Assembly: GCF_900187565.1 (NCBI RefSeq)
Contig: NZ_FYED01000008.1
Span: 1-64,000 of the forward strand
Direction of reading: 5' to 3'
From: Pseudomonas sp. Irchel 3A7
GTDB lineage: Bacteria > Pseudomonadota > Gammaproteobacteria > Pseudomonadales > Pseudomonadaceae
DNA length: 64,000 nucleotides
Part shown: piece by piece, positions 36,477-47,649 of the stretch
Layout: every line of letters starts with the position of its first letter
Numbering within the stretch: position 1 is the stretch's first letter
The notes under the pieces: model-generated
Told to the model about the DNA's origin: nothing
Seen by the model: only the letters and a program-made list of their open reading frames with translations
The model's database searches: none
Position numbers and translations under genes: made by a program

Positions 36477-39400
36477 TTAGTCGTCGTAACCCAGGTTCGG
36501 CGCCAGCCAGCGCTCGGTCACGCTCAGCTCCTGGCCTTTGCGTGATGTGTAGCTCTGCACCTGGTCCTTGTCGATCTTGCCCACGGCGAAGTACTGCGCC
36601 TGCGGGTGGGCGAAGTACCAGCCGCTGACAGCCGCCGCCGGGAACATCGCGTAGTGTTCGGTCAGGAACACACCGCTGCGGCCGGCACGCATTTCGGCGG
36701 CCTCGGGGTCGAGCAGGGCGAACAGGGTGGCTTTCTCGGTGTGATCCGGGCACGCCGGGTAGCCCGGGGCAGGGCGGATACCGGTGTATTGCTCTTTGAT
36801 CAGCGCCTCGTTGTCGAGGGTTTCGTCCTTGGCGTAACCCCAGTGCTCTTTACGCACCTGCTGGTGCAGCCACTCGGCGCAGGCTTCGGCCAGGCGGTCG
36901 GCCAGGGCCTTGACCATGATCGAGTTGTAGTCGTCGCCGGCATCCTGATAAGCCTTGGCCACTTCTTCGGCGCCGATGCCGGCGGTGGTGATGAAACCAC
37001 CCACGTAGTCGGTGATTTCACTGTCCTTCGGTGCCACAAAGTCCGCCAGGGAGAAGTTCGGCTTGCCGTCGGTCTTGATGATCTGTTGGCGCAGGTGATG
37101 CAGTTTGGCCAAGGGCTTGCCGTCATCGCCGTAGAGTTCGATGTCATCGTCGCGCACCTGATTGGCCGGCCAGAAGCCGAAGACCGCGCGGGCGCTGATC
37201 AGCTTTTCGTCGATCAGTTTGGCGAGCATTTCCTGGGCATCGGCGTACAACGCAGTGGCGGCTTCACCAACCACTTCGTCCTGGAGGATGCGCGGGAACT
37301 TGCCGGCCAGGTCCCAGGAGATAAAGAACGGCGTCCAGTCGATGTATTCGGCCAATACCTTCAGGTCGATGTTGTCCAGCACCTTGGTGCCGGTGAACGT
37401 CGGCTTGACCGGGGTGTAGGTGCTCCAGTCGAACTGCGGCTTTTTCGCAATCGACGCAGTGTAGCTCAGGCGTTCGGTGCGGGCGCTGCGGTTGGCGGTA
37501 CGCTCGCGGACTTCGATGTATTCCTCGCGGGTTCTCTCGACGAAACCGGCCTTGAGTTCCTTGGACAGCAGCTGGGTGGCCACGCCAACCGCGCGGGAAG
37601 CGTCGGTGACGTACACCACGGCATCGTTGCTGTACTTGGGTTCGATCTTCACCGCCGTGTGCGCCTTGGAGGTGGTGGCACCACCGATCATCAACGGCAG
37701 GTGGAAATCCTGGCGCTGCATTTCGCGGGCGACGTGGACCATTTCATCCAGCGACGGGGTGATCAGGCCGGACAGGCCGATGATGTCGCACTTCTGTTCC
37801 TTGGCGACCTGGAGGATTTTCTCCGCCGGGACCATCACGCCAAGGTCGACGATGTCGTAGCCGTTACAGCCCAGCACCACGCCGACGATGTTTTTGCCGA
37901 TGTCATGCACGTCGCCCTTGACCGTGGCCATCAGGATCTTGCCCTTGGCTTCCGGTTTGTCACCCTTTTCCAGTTCGATGAATGGGATCAGATGGGCCAC
38001 GGCCTGTTTCATCACGCGGGCGGATTTCACCACCTGCGGCAGGAACATTTTACCGGCGCCGAACAGGTCACCGACGATGTTCATGCCGGACATCAACGGC
38101 CCTTCGATCACTTCGATCGGACGGGCGAAGGACTGACGGGATTCTTCGGTGTCTTCGACGATGTGGGTGGTGATGCCTTTGACCAGCGCGTGTTCCAGGC
38201 GCTTGTTGACGTCCCAGTTGCGCCACTCTTCGGTCTCGGCTTCCTTGACGCTGCCGTCGCCCTTGTACTTGTCGGCGATGGCGAGGAGGGCGTCGGTGCC
38301 TTCCGGGGTGCGGTTGAGGATCACGTCTTCCACGGCGTCGCGCAGTTCCACCGGGATCTGGTCGTAGATCTCCAGCTGACCGGCGTTGACGATACCCATG
38401 GTCAGGCCGGAGCGGATCGCGTACAGCAGGAACACCGAGTGGATTGCCTCGCGCACCGGATTGTTGCCACGGAACGAGAACGACACGTTGGACACGCCGC
38501 CCGACGTCAGGGCGTACGGCAGCTCGTCGCGGATGTAGGCACAGGCGTTGATGAAGTCCACGGCATAGTTGTTGTGTTCTTCGATACCGGTGGCCACGGC
38601 AAAGATGTTCGGGTCGAAGATGATGTCTTCCGGCGGGAAGCCGACTTCGTTGACCAGAATGTCGTAGGAGCGTTTGCAGATCTCTTTCTTGCGCGCTTCG
38701 GTGTCGGCCTGGCCGGCTTCGTCGAACGCCATCACCACCACGGCGGCGCCGTAGCGCTTGCACAGTTTGGCGTGATGGATGAACTGCTCGACGCCTTCCT
38801 TCATGCTGATCGAGTTGACGATGCCCTTGCCCTGGATGCACTTGAGGCCAGCCTCGATCACTTCCCATTTGGAGGAGTCGATCATGATCGGTACACGAGA
38901 GATGTCCGGTTCGCCGGCGATCAGATTGAGGAAGGTCACCATGGCCTTCTTCGAATCGAGCATCCCTTCGTCCATGTTGATGTCGATCACCTGGGCACCG
39001 GCCTCGACCTGTTGCAGGGCGACTTCCAGGGCTTCGGTGTAGTTGTCTTCGCGGATCAGGCGGGCGAACTTGGCTGAACCGGTGATGTTGGTGCGCTCGC
39101 CGACGTTGACGAACAGCGAGTTGCGATCGATGGTGAATGGCTCCAGGCCCGAAAGGCGGCAGGCCTTGGCAATCTCCGGAATCTGGCGCGGTGCATAACC
39201 GGCCACGGCCTTGGCGATGGCTTCGATGTGACCCGGGGTAGTGCCGCAGCAGCCGCCGACGATGTTCAAAAAGCCGCTTTGAGCGAATTCCTCGATGACC
39301 TTGGCGGTTTGCGACGGCAGTTCGTCGTACTCGCCGAACTCGTTCGGCAGGCCGGCGTTCGGGTGCGCCGAAACGTGGGTGTTGGCCTTGTTCGACAACT

Positions 39401-40187
39401 CTTCCAGGTACGGGCGCAATTCGCTGGCGCCCAGGGCGCAGTTCAAACCGACCGAGATCGGCTTGGCGTGGGCCACGGAGTTCCAGAACGCTTCGGTGGT
39501 CTGGCCGGACAAGGTGCGGCCAGAGGCGTCGGTGATGGTGCCGGAGATCATGATCGGCAATTCGATGCCCAGCTCTTCGAACACGCCTTGCACGGCAAAG
39601 ATCGCGGCCTTGGCGTTGAGGGTGTCGAAAATGGTTTCGATCAGGATCAGGTCGGCGCCGCCTTCGATCAGGCCTTTGGTGGCCTCGGTGTAGTTCTCCA
39701 CCAGTTCATCGAAGGTCACGTTGCGGTAGCCGGGGTTGTTCACGTCCGGGGACAGCGAGCAGGTACGGCTGGTCGGGCCGAGCACGCCGGCGACGAAGCG
39801 CGGCTTGTCCGGGTTCTCGAGGGTTTTCGCATCGGCGACCTTGCGCGCCAGGCGAGCGCCTTCTACGTTCAGTTCGTAGGCCAGTTCTTCCATGCCGTAA
39901 TCGGCCATGGAAATGCGGGTGGCGTTGAAGGTGTTGGTTTCCAGGATGTCAGCACCGGCATCCAGATAGGCTTTTTCGATGCCACCGATCACGTCCGGGC
40001 GCGTCAGCACCAACAGGTCGTTGTTGCCTTTGACATCGCTCGGCCAGTCGGCGAAGCGTTTGCCACGGTAATCCTGTTCTTCGAGCTTGTAGCTCTGGAT
40101 CATGGTACCCATGCCGCCGTCGAGAATCAGGATGCGCTCTTTGAGGGCGTGCTTGAGAGCTTGAAGGCGAACACTGCGATCGGACAT
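36477..40187 (-). CDS. metH: Cobalamin-dependent methionine synthase
   Basis: The 1236-aa enzyme transfers the methyl group of methyltetrahydrofolate to homocysteine through B12. Domains in order: homocysteine-binding (zinc Cys in GLNCALGA and [10 protein letters not shown]), folate-binding ([18 protein letters not shown]), B12-binding ([20 protein letters not shown] with the lower-ligand His), and the C-terminal S-adenosylmethionine activation domain. Length is typical. ATG at 40187 ([12 protein letters not shown]) is the usual start. No B12 riboswitch is seen upstream, so it probably is not controlled like the cobalamin island 4 kb downstream. Confidence 0.95.
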   Translation of the reverse strand: MSDRSVRLQALKHALKERILILDGGMGTMIQSYKLEEQDYRGKRFADWPSDVKGNNDLLVLTRPDVIGGIEKAYLDAGADILETNTFNATRISMADYGMEELAYELNVEGARLARKVADAKTLENPDKPRFVAGVLGPTSRTCSLSPDVNNPGYRNVTFDELVENYTEATKGLIEGGADLILIETIFDTLNAKAAIFAVQGVFEELGIELPIMISGTITDASGRTLSGQTTEAFWNSVAHAKPISVGLNCALGASELRPYLEELSNKANTHVSAHPNAGLPNEFGEYDELPSQTAKVIEEFAQSGFLNIVGGCCGTTPGHIEAIAKAVAGYAPRQIPEIAKACRLSGLEPFTIDRNSLFVNVGERTNITGSAKFARLIREDNYTEALEVALQQVEAGAQVIDINMDEGMLDSKKAMVTFLNLIAGEPDISRVPIMIDSSKWEVIEAGLKCIQGKGIVNSISMKEGVEQFIHHAKLCKRYGAAVVVMAFDEAGQADTEARKKEICKRSYDILVNEVGFPPEDIIFDPNIFAVATGIEEHNNYAVDFINACAYIRDELPYALTSGGVSNVSFSFRGNNPVREAIHSVFLLYAIRSGLTMGIVNAGQLEIYDQIPVELRDAVEDVILNRTPEGTDALLAIADKYKGDGSVKEAETEEWRNWDVNKRLEHALVKGITTHIVEDTEESRQSFARPIEVIEGPLMSGMNIVGDLFGAGKMFLPQVVKSARVMKQAVAHLIPFIELEKGDKPEAKGKILMATVKGDVHDIGKNIVGVVLGCNGYDIVDLGVMVPAEKILQVAKEQKCDIIGLSGLITPSLDEMVHVAREMQRQDFHLPLMIGGATTSKAHTAVKIEPKYSNDAVVYVTDASRAVGVATQLLSKELKAGFVERTREEYIEVRERTANRSARTERLSYTASIAKKPQFDWSTYTPVKPTFTGTKVLDNIDLKVLAEYIDWTPFFISWDLAGKFPRILQDEVVGEAATALYADAQEMLAKLIDEKLISARAVFGFWPANQVRDDDIELYGDDGKPLAKLHHLRQQIIKTDGKPNFSLADFVAPKDSEITDYVGGFITTAGIGAEEVAKAYQDAGDDYNSIMVKALADRLAEACAEWLHQQVRKEHWGYAKDETLDNEALIKEQYTGIRPAPGYPACPDHTEKATLFALLDPEAAEMRAGRSGVFLTEHYAMFPAAAVSGWYFAHPQAQYFAVGKIDKDQVQSYTSRKGQELSVTERWLAPNLGYDD

Positions 40188-40342
40188 TGGGACTACTCGA
40201 AAAGACCATGACGAAGGGCCGGGATCATAGCAAACCTGTGCGCTTTTAGAGCATGTTCGGGTTTTGCATGAATATCGCTCATGTTGAAGGGGCCGGCGGA
40301 CCGGTAGAATCGCGGCGTTTTTCAAGGATCGGGATCAGGGAC

Positions 40343-42640
40343 ATGTCGTATCGCGTCGTCATCAGCAGTGTATTGCTGTTATTAAGCTGGGGCGCCGTGG
40401 CGCAAGATCCGGTTATTTCTCCTTCTATTTCCTACAGCCGCGACATTCAACCGATCTTCACTGAAAAGTGCGTGGCCTGCCATGCCTGCTACGACTCCGC
40501 CTGTCAGCTCAACCTTGGCAGTGGCGAGGGTGTGGCCCGTGGGGCGAGCAAGATCCCGGTGTACGACGGCGACCGTAGCCAGGCCGCGGCACCAACCCGG
40601 TTGTTTTATGATGCCCTCGGCAAGCGCGCCTGGCAGCAAAAGGGCTTCTACTCGGTGCTCGATGCTCAGGGCAGTCAGGCTGCCCTGATGGCGCGCATGC
40701 TCGAACTGGGTCACCGGACGCCGCTGCAACCCAATGCCAAACTGCCACAAGACATCGCCCTCGGCCTCAATCGCGACAATGTGTGCGCGATGCCGGCGGA
40801 GTTCGACAGCTACGCCAGTTCCCATCCGAATCAGGGCATGCCGCTGGCGGTCACCGGGCTCACCGATCAGCAGTACCAGACCCTGCAGCGTTGGCTGGCG
40901 TCCGGCGCGCCGATCGATGAGCAGGGCCTGGTGCCCAGCGCCAGGGAAGCGTTGCAGGTGGTGCAGTGGGAAAACCTGCTCAACGCACCTGGCGCCCGGC
41001 AAAGTCTGGTGGGGCGCTGGTTGTTCGAGCACTGGTTCCTCGCGCACCTTTACTTCAAGGACGGCGAGCCGGGGCACTTCTTCCAGTGGGTGCGCTCGCG
41101 CACGCCGACCGGCCAGCCCATCGACCTGATCAATACCCGTCGCCCGAACGATGATCCGGGCACGCAGTTTTATTACCGCTTGTGGCCGGTGCAGGGTGTG
41201 ATCGTGCACAAGACCCACATCACGTATCCGCTGAGCGCGGCGAAGATGGCCCGGGTCAAAAGCCTGTTCTACAACGGCAACTGGCAGGCCAGCGCCTTGC
41301 CGGGCTACGGGCCGGAAAGTCGGGCCAATCCGTTTGCCACGTTCGAGGCCATCCCGGCCCAGGCGCGTTATCAATTCATGCTCGATAACGCCGAGTATTT
41401 CGTGCGCACTTTTATTCGCGGCCCGGTGTGCCGGGGGCAAATCGCCACGGACGTGATCCGCGATAACTTTTGGGCGCTGTTCCAGGCGCCCGAGCACGAC
41501 CTCTATATCACCGACCCGAATTACCGTGGCCAGGCCACGCCGTTGCTGGCGATGCCGGGGCAGAACGACGATGTCGGCAGTGTCCTGAGCCTGTGGCACG
41601 ACTACCGCGACAAGCGCAACGAGTACGAGGCCTTGCGCCGCGACAGCTACGCCGACCTGCCGGCACCCAGTTGGTCGACCTTGTGGGCCGGCAATGACAA
41701 TGCGCTGCTGAGCATCTTCCGGCACTTCGACAGTGCCGCCGTGACCAAGGGCCTTATCGGCGAGGTGCCGCAAACGATGTGGCTGTTCGACTTCCCACTG
41801 CTGGAACGCACCTATTATCAGTTGGCGGTGAATTTCGATGTGTTCGGCAACGTCTCCCATCAAGCCCAGACACGCCTGTACTTCGACCTGATCCGCAATG
41901 GCGCCGAACAGAATTTCCTGCGCCTGATGCCCGCCGATTCGCGCGATGGCTACCTCGACGACTGGTATCAGAGCAGCGGCAAATTCAAGATGTGGATGGA
42001 TTACGAGTCCATCGACAACGACAAGCCGACCGCGCTGAAGCTCGATGAAAAAGACCCGAAACGCGACTTCGCCATGCAGTTGCTGGCGCGCTATGGCGAA
42101 CTTGATGCCAAGCCGGATCCGATCAATCGCTGCGACGGCGCCTATTGTTCGCGCCCGAACATCGACCCGGACTTGCAGAGCGCCGAACAGGCCTTGAGTC
42201 GCCTGGCGTCACGCCCGGCGGCCGGGCTCAAGGTCATCGATCAGTTGCCGGAAGCGTCAATGCTGCGCGTCGAAACCGCAAACGGCCAGCGTGTGGTGTA
42301 TAGCCTGCTGCGCAATCGCGCGCACAGTAACGTGGCGTTTCTGCTCGGCGAGTCGCTGCGTTATCAGCCCGGGCTGGATACCGTGACCATTTTCCCGGGA
42401 GTACTCAGCAGTTATCCGAACTTCATGTTCAACATTCCCGCCGGGGAGGTCCCGGCATTTGTGGATGCGATGGAAAACGCCAAGGATGCCGACCGTTTCG
42501 AGAAAATCGTCGAACGCTGGGGGATTCGGCGCAGCCATCCGCAGTTCTGGTTTTACTTTCATGACTTGAGCCGCTACATCCACGAGACCGAGCCGGTGGA
42601 AGAGGGCGTGCTGGACATGAATCGCTACGAAAACCTGTAA
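40343..42640 (+). CDS. cti: Fatty acid cis/trans isomerase
   Basis: The 765-aa protein has a signal peptide (residues 1-20, ending AVAQ) and a c-type heme motif (KCVACH, about 40-45). The enzyme converts cis to trans unsaturated fatty acids in membrane lipids when solvents or heat raise fluidity, and acts from the periplasm without needing energy. Size and heme placement match P. putida Cti. An AGGGAC site precedes the ATG at 40343. It is divergent from metH with no operon partner, and a REP pair follows the stop. Confidence 0.93.
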   Translation: MSYRVVISSVLLLLSWGAVAQDPVISPSISYSRDIQPIFTEKCVACHACYDSACQLNLGSGEGVARGASKIPVYDGDRSQAAAPTRLFYDALGKRAWQQKGFYSVLDAQGSQAALMARMLELGHRTPLQPNAKLPQDIALGLNRDNVCAMPAEFDSYASSHPNQGMPLAVTGLTDQQYQTLQRWLASGAPIDEQGLVPSAREALQVVQWENLLNAPGARQSLVGRWLFEHWFLAHLYFKDGEPGHFFQWVRSRTPTGQPIDLINTRRPNDDPGTQFYYRLWPVQGVIVHKTHITYPLSAAKMARVKSLFYNGNWQASALPGYGPESRANPFATFEAIPAQARYQFMLDNAEYFVRTFIRGPVCRGQIATDVIRDNFWALFQAPEHDLYITDPNYRGQATPLLAMPGQNDDVGSVLSLWHDYRDKRNEYEALRRDSYADLPAPSWSTLWAGNDNALLSIFRHFDSAAVTKGLIGEVPQTMWLFDFPLLERTYYQLAVNFDVFGNVSHQAQTRLYFDLIRNGAEQNFLRLMPADSRDGYLDDWYQSSGKFKMWMDYESIDNDKPTALKLDEKDPKRDFAMQLLARYGELDAKPDPINRCDGAYCSRPNIDPDLQSAEQALSRLASRPAAGLKVIDQLPEASMLRVETANGQRVVYSLLRNRAHSNVAFLLGESLRYQPGLDTVTIFPGVLSSYPNFMFNIPAGEVPAFVDAMENAKDADRFEKIVERWGIRRSHPQFWFYFHDLSRYIHETEPVEEGVLDMNRYENL

Positions 42641-42656
42641 TCAACCGCTGATCCCT

Positions 42657-42748
42657 TGTGGGAGCGAGCCTGCTCGCGAATGCGGTGTGTCAGTCGACCA
42701 AGATGTCGGCTGGCAGTCCGTCTTCGCGAGCAGGCTCGCTCCCACAAG
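42657..42748. repeat. REP pair (GCGAGCAGGCTCGC core)
   Basis: Inverted REP arms lie 17 bases after the cti stop and 100 bases before nfuA. Confidence 0.88.
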
Positions 42749-42788
42749 GGGCGCAATCGTCGAAATCTTTTCCTGACAAAAATACTAG

Positions 42789-43430
<642 letters not shown>

Positions 43431-43450
43431 GGTGTTCGCTGCGAACTAAA

Positions 43451-43479
43451 AAACGGCGCCCCGTGAGCGCCGTTTTTTT
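43451..43479 (+). terminator. Rho-independent terminator of nfuA
   Basis: AAACGGCGC and GCGCCGTTT bound a 7-base loop and lead into a T-run, 21 bases past the nfuA stop. Confidence 0.9.
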
Positions 43480-43497
43480 ATGGGTGAAATTCGCTGG

Positions 43498-43596
43498 CCC
43501 CTTCGCGAGCAGGCTCGCTCCCACATTAGAAACATGTCGTACAAAGCTTCTGTGTACACAGGAGATTTACTGTGGGAGCGAGCCTGCTCGCGAAGA
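43498..43596. repeat. REP pair (GCGAGCAGGCTCGC core), arms outward
   Basis: The arm order is reversed relative to most pairs in the window: CTTCGCGAGCAGGCTCGCTC comes first and its complement about 45 bases later. It touches the cobM stop. Confidence 0.85.
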
Positions 43597-43600
43597 GGGC

Positions 43601-44347
43601 TTATGGGCGGTACAAATGCGCATGCCCCGCACGGTACAGCGACGACTCGCTGAAATGATCACTCCCCAACACCCGACCCACCAGAATCAACGCCGTGCGC
43701 CGAAATCCCTTGGCGGCAACCTTCCCGGCAATATCCTCGAGCGTCCCCACCACCCAATCCTGATCCGGCCAGGTCGCCCGGTGAATCACCGCGATCGGGC
43801 AATCCGCGCCGTAATGCGGCAACAACTCGGCAAGGATTTTCTCCAGATGATTGACCCCCAAGTGGATCGCCATGGTCGCCCCATGCTGCGCCAGGCTGCC
43901 CAGTTCCTCGCCCACCGGCATGGCGGTTTTGTCGGCATAGCGGGTCAGGATCACGCTTTGGGATACGTCCGGCAACGTCAACTCTGCGCCCAGTAACGCT
44001 GCGCAAGCGGCCGTCGCGGTGACGCCAGGGATGATTTCAAAGGGAATGTCGAGTTCACGCAGGTGGCGAATCTGTTCGCCGATAGCGCCATACAGACTCG
44101 GATCGCCGGAATGCACCCGGGCCACGTCCTGACCGTTGGCATGGGCGGTCCTGATCAGCTCGATGATCTGTTCCAGATGCAATTCGGCGCTGTTGACCAC
44201 CTTTTGCGCGTGATGACCTTCAAGCACGGCGGTGGGTACCAGCGAGCCGGCATAGATTATGACCGGGCAACTGCGAATCAGCCGCTGGCCTTTGACGGTG
44301 ATGAGTTCCGGATCGCCGGGACCTGCGCCAATGAAGTAGACGGTCAT
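43601..44347 (-). CDS. cobM: Precorrin-4 C11-methyltransferase
   Basis: The 248-aa SAM-dependent methyltransferase has the tetrapyrrole methylase fold: VYFIGAGPGDPELIT at the start, the VARVHSGDPSLYGA loop, and the PGVTATAACAALLG motif. It methylates C11 of precorrin-4 in aerobic cobalamin synthesis. It is the last gene in the riboswitch-1 operon, with an 81-bp gap from cobE. Confidence 0.93.
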   Translation of the reverse strand: MTVYFIGAGPGDPELITVKGQRLIRSCPVIIYAGSLVPTAVLEGHHAQKVVNSAELHLEQIIELIRTAHANGQDVARVHSGDPSLYGAIGEQIRHLRELDIPFEIIPGVTATAACAALLGAELTLPDVSQSVILTRYADKTAMPVGEELGSLAQHGATMAIHLGVNHLEKILAELLPHYGADCPIAVIHRATWPDQDWVVGTLEDIAGKVAAKGFRRTALILVGRVLGSDHFSESSLYRAGHAHLYRP

Positions 44348-44428
44348 CGTCGGTTCCTGTGAAAAAAGGTGATGGGCAACGCTTCAGATGAAGATTGCTC
44401 ATGATCGAAGGCGGGATTATCGGGGATT

Positions 44429-44842
44429 TTATGCAGCGCCGGCCAATGCCAGCGTAGCCTGGGCATATTTTTGTCGCGGGATCAGCAGTTTTGCCGGTGC
44501 ATTGGCCAGTTGTTCGGCCATGGCCAGGGCGGCACTTTCCGCCACGCCGTAGCACCCGGTGCGTTCGAAGGCGATCTGCGAATGATGGCTGAGCTGCGCT
44601 TGATAGGCCGCCAACTGTACGCTGCTGAAATACATCATCTGCAAGCCGAGTTGTTCGGCCAGTTCGATCAGGGCCGGTTCGTCACGCTTCAAGTCGATGC
44701 TGGCCAGGGCCTTGATCTGATGAAGTTCGATCTGGTTGGCCTGCAGCGCCTGATCGAGCAGCGCTCGCAGCGTACTGACGGGGCAGCCGCGCTGGCAGCC
44801 CAGGCCGACCACCAGGGTCGGCGCAGTGCCGGTATCAATCAT
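44429..44842 (-). CDS. cobE: CobE/CbiG C-terminal-like cobalamin biosynthesis protein
   Basis: The 137-aa protein matches CobE, the C-terminal domain of CbiG (VVGLGCQRGCPVSTLRALLD, IDLKRDEPALIELAEQLG, GVAESAALAMA). The exact step of the single-domain form is not settled in the literature as I know it. Its ATG overlaps the stop of cbtA (ATGA). It is part of the riboswitch-1 operon. Confidence 0.9.
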   Translation of the reverse strand: MIDTGTAPTLVVGLGCQRGCPVSTLRALLDQALQANQIELHQIKALASIDLKRDEPALIELAEQLGLQMMYFSSVQLAAYQAQLSHHSQIAFERTGCYGVAESAALAMAEQLANAPAKLLIPRQKYAQATLALAGAA

Positions 44843-45543
44843 GCGTGGTATTGGCCATCGCTTTTACGGCGAAACAACCAGGCGCTGATCAGGCCCAGGG
44901 CGAGCCAGAACGCGACGTTGGTCAGTTGCGAGGCGATTTTGAACTGAGTCTCCAGTGCTTGCGGGGCGAGCATCGAGTGCACGTCCGGTTGCGGTGCGCC
45001 AATCACATGGGGCACGGCAAGGATCGCCACACCGAGGATTTTCATCAGCCAGTGGCGGCTGAACGCGATCAGGGCGATGCCGACAGCCGTGGACGCGGCG
45101 GTGCCGATCCACCAGAGCTGTCGTTGTGCCAGATCGGCGGCCGCCGTGCCCGGCAATTCAGGCGGCAGTCCGAGGGTCGGTGCCAGCACGAAAGTGGCGT
45201 AACCCGCGAGCCCCCAGAGCAGGCCCTGGGACGTTTTGGTCGGCGCGCGCAAGGTGTAGAGACCGGCGAGCATCAGGGCGAAACCGACCGCTACCACCAG
45301 ATTGCCACCTGTGGTCGACAGCACGCGCTGCCAGCCGTCTTCCGGCTCCCAGGCTTCGCCGTCGTGAGTGTGGGCGGCGACGCCGGCGGCGTGTTCGTGC
45401 ACTTCAACGGCGGCGGGTTCGGATTTTTCGTAGGTCTCGGCCTGCAAAATCAGCGGAGAAACCCAAAGGCTTTGCAGCAGTGTGAGCAGCAGGGCGGCCA
45501 GCAACCCGGTGAAACCTGCGGTTTGCGCAATACGCTTGATCAT
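44839..45543 (-). CDS. cbtA: CbtA-family cobalt transporter subunit
   Basis: The 234-aa (from ATG 45543) membrane protein has several hydrophobic helices and the CbtA features. Its His/Glu-rich stretch (HEHAAGVAAHTHDGEAWEPEDGWQ) may bind metal. It acts with CbtB in B12-regulated cobalt uptake. A GTG at 45564 would overlap cbtB by 10 bases; the ATG 11 bases after the cbtB stop is preferred. Confidence 0.9.
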   Translation of the reverse strand: MIKRIAQTAGFTGLLAALLLTLLQSLWVSPLILQAETYEKSEPAAVEVHEHAAGVAAHTHDGEAWEPEDGWQRVLSTTGGNLVVAVGFALMLAGLYTLRAPTKTSQGLLWGLAGYATFVLAPTLGLPPELPGTAAADLAQRQLWWIGTAASTAVGIALIAFSRHWLMKILGVAILAVPHVIGAPQPDVHSMLAPQALETQFKIASQLTNVAFWLALGLISAWLFRRKSDGQYHA

Positions 45544-45554
45544 GTCGGCAGGTC

Positions 45555-45749
45555 TCAATGGCACGGGAATGCGGCGCTGTGACGGGTATCGTGAGCGGCG
45601 TTGTGGACCGCTTCGATGTGCGAGAAACCGGCGAAATACACAAGGCTGGCGCCGAGGATCGACGCGAATACGGCGGCGGTCAGGCGTTGGGTCAGGGTTG
45701 TGGTGCTGCTGGCGGTGCTGCTGTGGCCGGTGCTGCTGATGATCGACAT
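45555..45749 (-). CDS. cbtB: CbtB-family small cobalt transporter subunit
   Basis: The 64-aa protein has one membrane helix and the family's C-terminal His motif (HNAAHDTRHSAAFPCH), a probable cobalt site. It pairs with CbtA. GAGGGA lies before the ATG at 45749. It is the first gene after the minus-strand B12 riboswitch, about 135 bases downstream of it. Confidence 0.92.
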   Translation of the reverse strand: MSIISSTGHSSTASSTTTLTQRLTAAVFASILGASLVYFAGFSHIEAVHNAAHDTRHSAAFPCH

Positions 45750-45883
45750 GGCGTTTCCCTCTGTTCTGTCAGCGGGGAATCAAAAGCGCATGCAAGAACC
45801 CGCGCACCAGCGAGCGCAGGGATTCGAACAGCGCCCGCCCACCGCGGGTTTGTCATTCAGTGATGTTTTGGTCACTTTGTGTT

Positions 45884-46080
45884 GCGGGCCGGTCTCCGGG
45901 CTCACGAGGGGCGCAGGCTTTCGCCTTGACCTGCAAGCATCACCTTCCCATGCCTCATCGACACAGTGGATCTGACACTTCGCTCGCTTACCGTTGCGGG
46001 GGCAGCACCGGACTGACATGGCTCTAGAGTAAAGCACATGATTCACCGGTTTCCCGTTTCACCCTGTGAAGGGCACCCGT
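45884..46080 (-). promoter_or_regulatory. Cobalamin riboswitch upstream of cbtBA-cobEM
   Basis: On the minus strand the order is: GGGTGCCC near 46079, GGGAAACCGGTGAA, then GCTGCCCCCGCAACGGTAAG, CCACTG, GGGAAGG, and the B12 box AGCCCGGAGACCGGCC at about 45890. All the conserved blocks of the class I cobalamin riboswitch are present in the right order. High B12 should turn off the cobalt import and late ring genes. Confidence 0.93.
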
Positions 46081-46156
46081 AACAAGACGTGTAGGAGAGC
46101 ATGGGCAAGGGTGGGGCGTCAATTGGCAGGGGTTCTCATCTTGAATCGAGGTGAAT

Positions 46157-46226
46157 TCTTCGCGAGCAGGCTCGCTCCCACAGGTAGCCGCATTCCAATG
46201 TGGGAGCGAGCCTGCTCGCGAAGGGG
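46157..46226. repeat. REP pair (GCGAGCAGGCTCGC core), arms outward
   Basis: Inverted REP arms only about 14 bases apart lie between the two divergent riboswitches, in the presumed promoter region. Confidence 0.82.
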
Positions 46227-46283
46227 CCGGTGCGGGTGTCACAAGACATTGACCCGCCCCCATACCATGCGTAGCCTTGCGCT

Positions 46284-46472
46284 TTCGAGGTTCTTCGGCG
46301 TTTGCCGGAGCTAAGAAGGGAACGCGGTCGATGCCGCGGCTGCCCCCGCAACTGTGAACGGTGATGTTCGCTGCCACGCCACTGCACGCTCATGTCCTGA
46401 GCCCGCGGGAAGGCGCAGCGAACGCCAGTCCAATGATTGGCACACCGTCAGCCAGGAGACCTGCCTCGATAC
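46284..46472 (+). promoter_or_regulatory. Cobalamin riboswitch upstream of cobW-cobN
   Basis: The plus strand reads GAGGTTCTTCGGCG, GCGGCTGCCCCCGCAACTGT, GCCACGCCACTG, CGGGAAGGCGCAGCGAACG and the B12 box GTCAGCCAGGAGACCTGCC at about 46447-46465. This is a second class I cobalamin riboswitch, with different sequence from the first. It lies about 110 bases before cobW. Confidence 0.93.
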
Positions 46473-46581
46473 AGATTCTCACTACAACCGGGCGGGGTGA
46501 TCCGGTGGCGAACGCTTCCGGCGCGCATGCGCGTTGCCGGTTCTCGTCCCGTATGCCCGCCACCTTGCCAAAGGGCATCCG

Positions 46582-47646
46582 ATGAAAACACTGGCCAAAC
46601 TCCCCGTCACCATCGTTACCGGCTTCCTCGGCTCGGGCAAAACCACTTTGCTGCGGCACATGCTCGACAATGCCCAGGGCCGCCGCATCGCGGTGATCGT
46701 CAACGAGTTCGGCGAGCTGGGCATCGACGGCGAGATCCTCAAGCACTGCTCCATCGGTTGCACCGAAGAAGAAGCTGTTGGCCGGGTCTATGAACTGGCC
46801 AACGGTTGCCTGTGCTGCACCGTCCAGGAAGAATTCTTCCCTGTGATGCGCGAACTGGTGGCCCGTCGCGGCGATCTCGATCACATCCTCATCGAAACTT
46901 CGGGCCTGGCCCTGCCAAAACCGCTGGTCCAGGCTTTCCAGTGGCCGGAAATCCGTAGCGCCTGCACCGTTGACGCGGTGATCACCGTGGTCGACAGCCC
47001 GGCGGTGGCCGCCGGTACGTTTGCCGCGTTCCCCGATCAGGTCGACGCCCAGCGCAAACTCGACCCGAACCTGGACCACGAATCGCCACTGCACGAACTG
47101 TTCGCCGACCAACTGGCCAGCGCCGACCTGGTGATCCTCAACAAGGCCGACCTGATCAACCCGGAAGATCTGGCCCGCGTGCGCCTGGAAGTCGCCGAGG
47201 AACTGCCACCGGCGGTGAAAGTCATCGAAGCCAGCAACGGTCGCCTGCCGCTGGACGTGCTGATCGGCCTCGGTGCCGGTTCCGAAGAGCACATCGACAG
47301 CCGTCACAGCCATCACGACCACCATCATGAAGGCGAAGAAGACGATCATGATCACGATGCTTTCGATTCCATTTCCATCGAGTTGCCACAGGCTGACGAA
47401 AGCCTGCTGCTGGATGCGCTGACCCAACTGGTGGTCCAGCACGGCATCCTGCGGGTCAAGGGCTTCGCCGCGGTCCCGAACAAACCGATGCGCCTGCTGA
47501 TCCAGGGCGTGGGCACCCGTTTCGACAAGCACTTCGACCGTCAGTGGGGCGCTGAAGAAACGCGTATCACCCGGCTGGTACTGATCGGCCAGGAACTGGA
47601 CGCCGCCTTGCTCGAAGCGCAACTGCGCGCCGCGCTCAGCGTGTAA
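46582..47646 (+). CDS. cobW: CobW-family GTPase, B12-regulated
   Basis: The 354-aa GTPase shows the P-loop GFLGSGKTT, the metal-binding GCxCC-type ANGCLCCTVQEE, the NKAD motif for guanine, and a His-rich linker (HSHHDHHH near residue 237) before the CobW C-terminal domain. It is a metal chaperone, probably delivering cobalt to the CobN chelatase encoded next, only 3 bp downstream. ATG at 46582 follows AAAGGG. Confidence 0.94.
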   Translation: MKTLAKLPVTIVTGFLGSGKTTLLRHMLDNAQGRRIAVIVNEFGELGIDGEILKHCSIGCTEEEAVGRVYELANGCLCCTVQEEFFPVMRELVARRGDLDHILIETSGLALPKPLVQAFQWPEIRSACTVDAVITVVDSPAVAAGTFAAFPDQVDAQRKLDPNLDHESPLHELFADQLASADLVILNKADLINPEDLARVRLEVAEELPPAVKVIEASNGRLPLDVLIGLGAGSEEHIDSRHSHHDHHHEGEEDDHDHDAFDSISIELPQADESLLLDALTQLVVQHGILRVKGFAAVPNKPMRLLIQGVGTRFDKHFDRQWGAEETRITRLVLIGQELDAALLEAQLRAALSV

Positions 47647-47649
47647 GCC

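Noticed and set aside
45800..45850. tRNA-like TTCGAATCC segment next to the riboswitch
   Set aside because: The flanking bases do not form the five-pair T stem or any cloverleaf.
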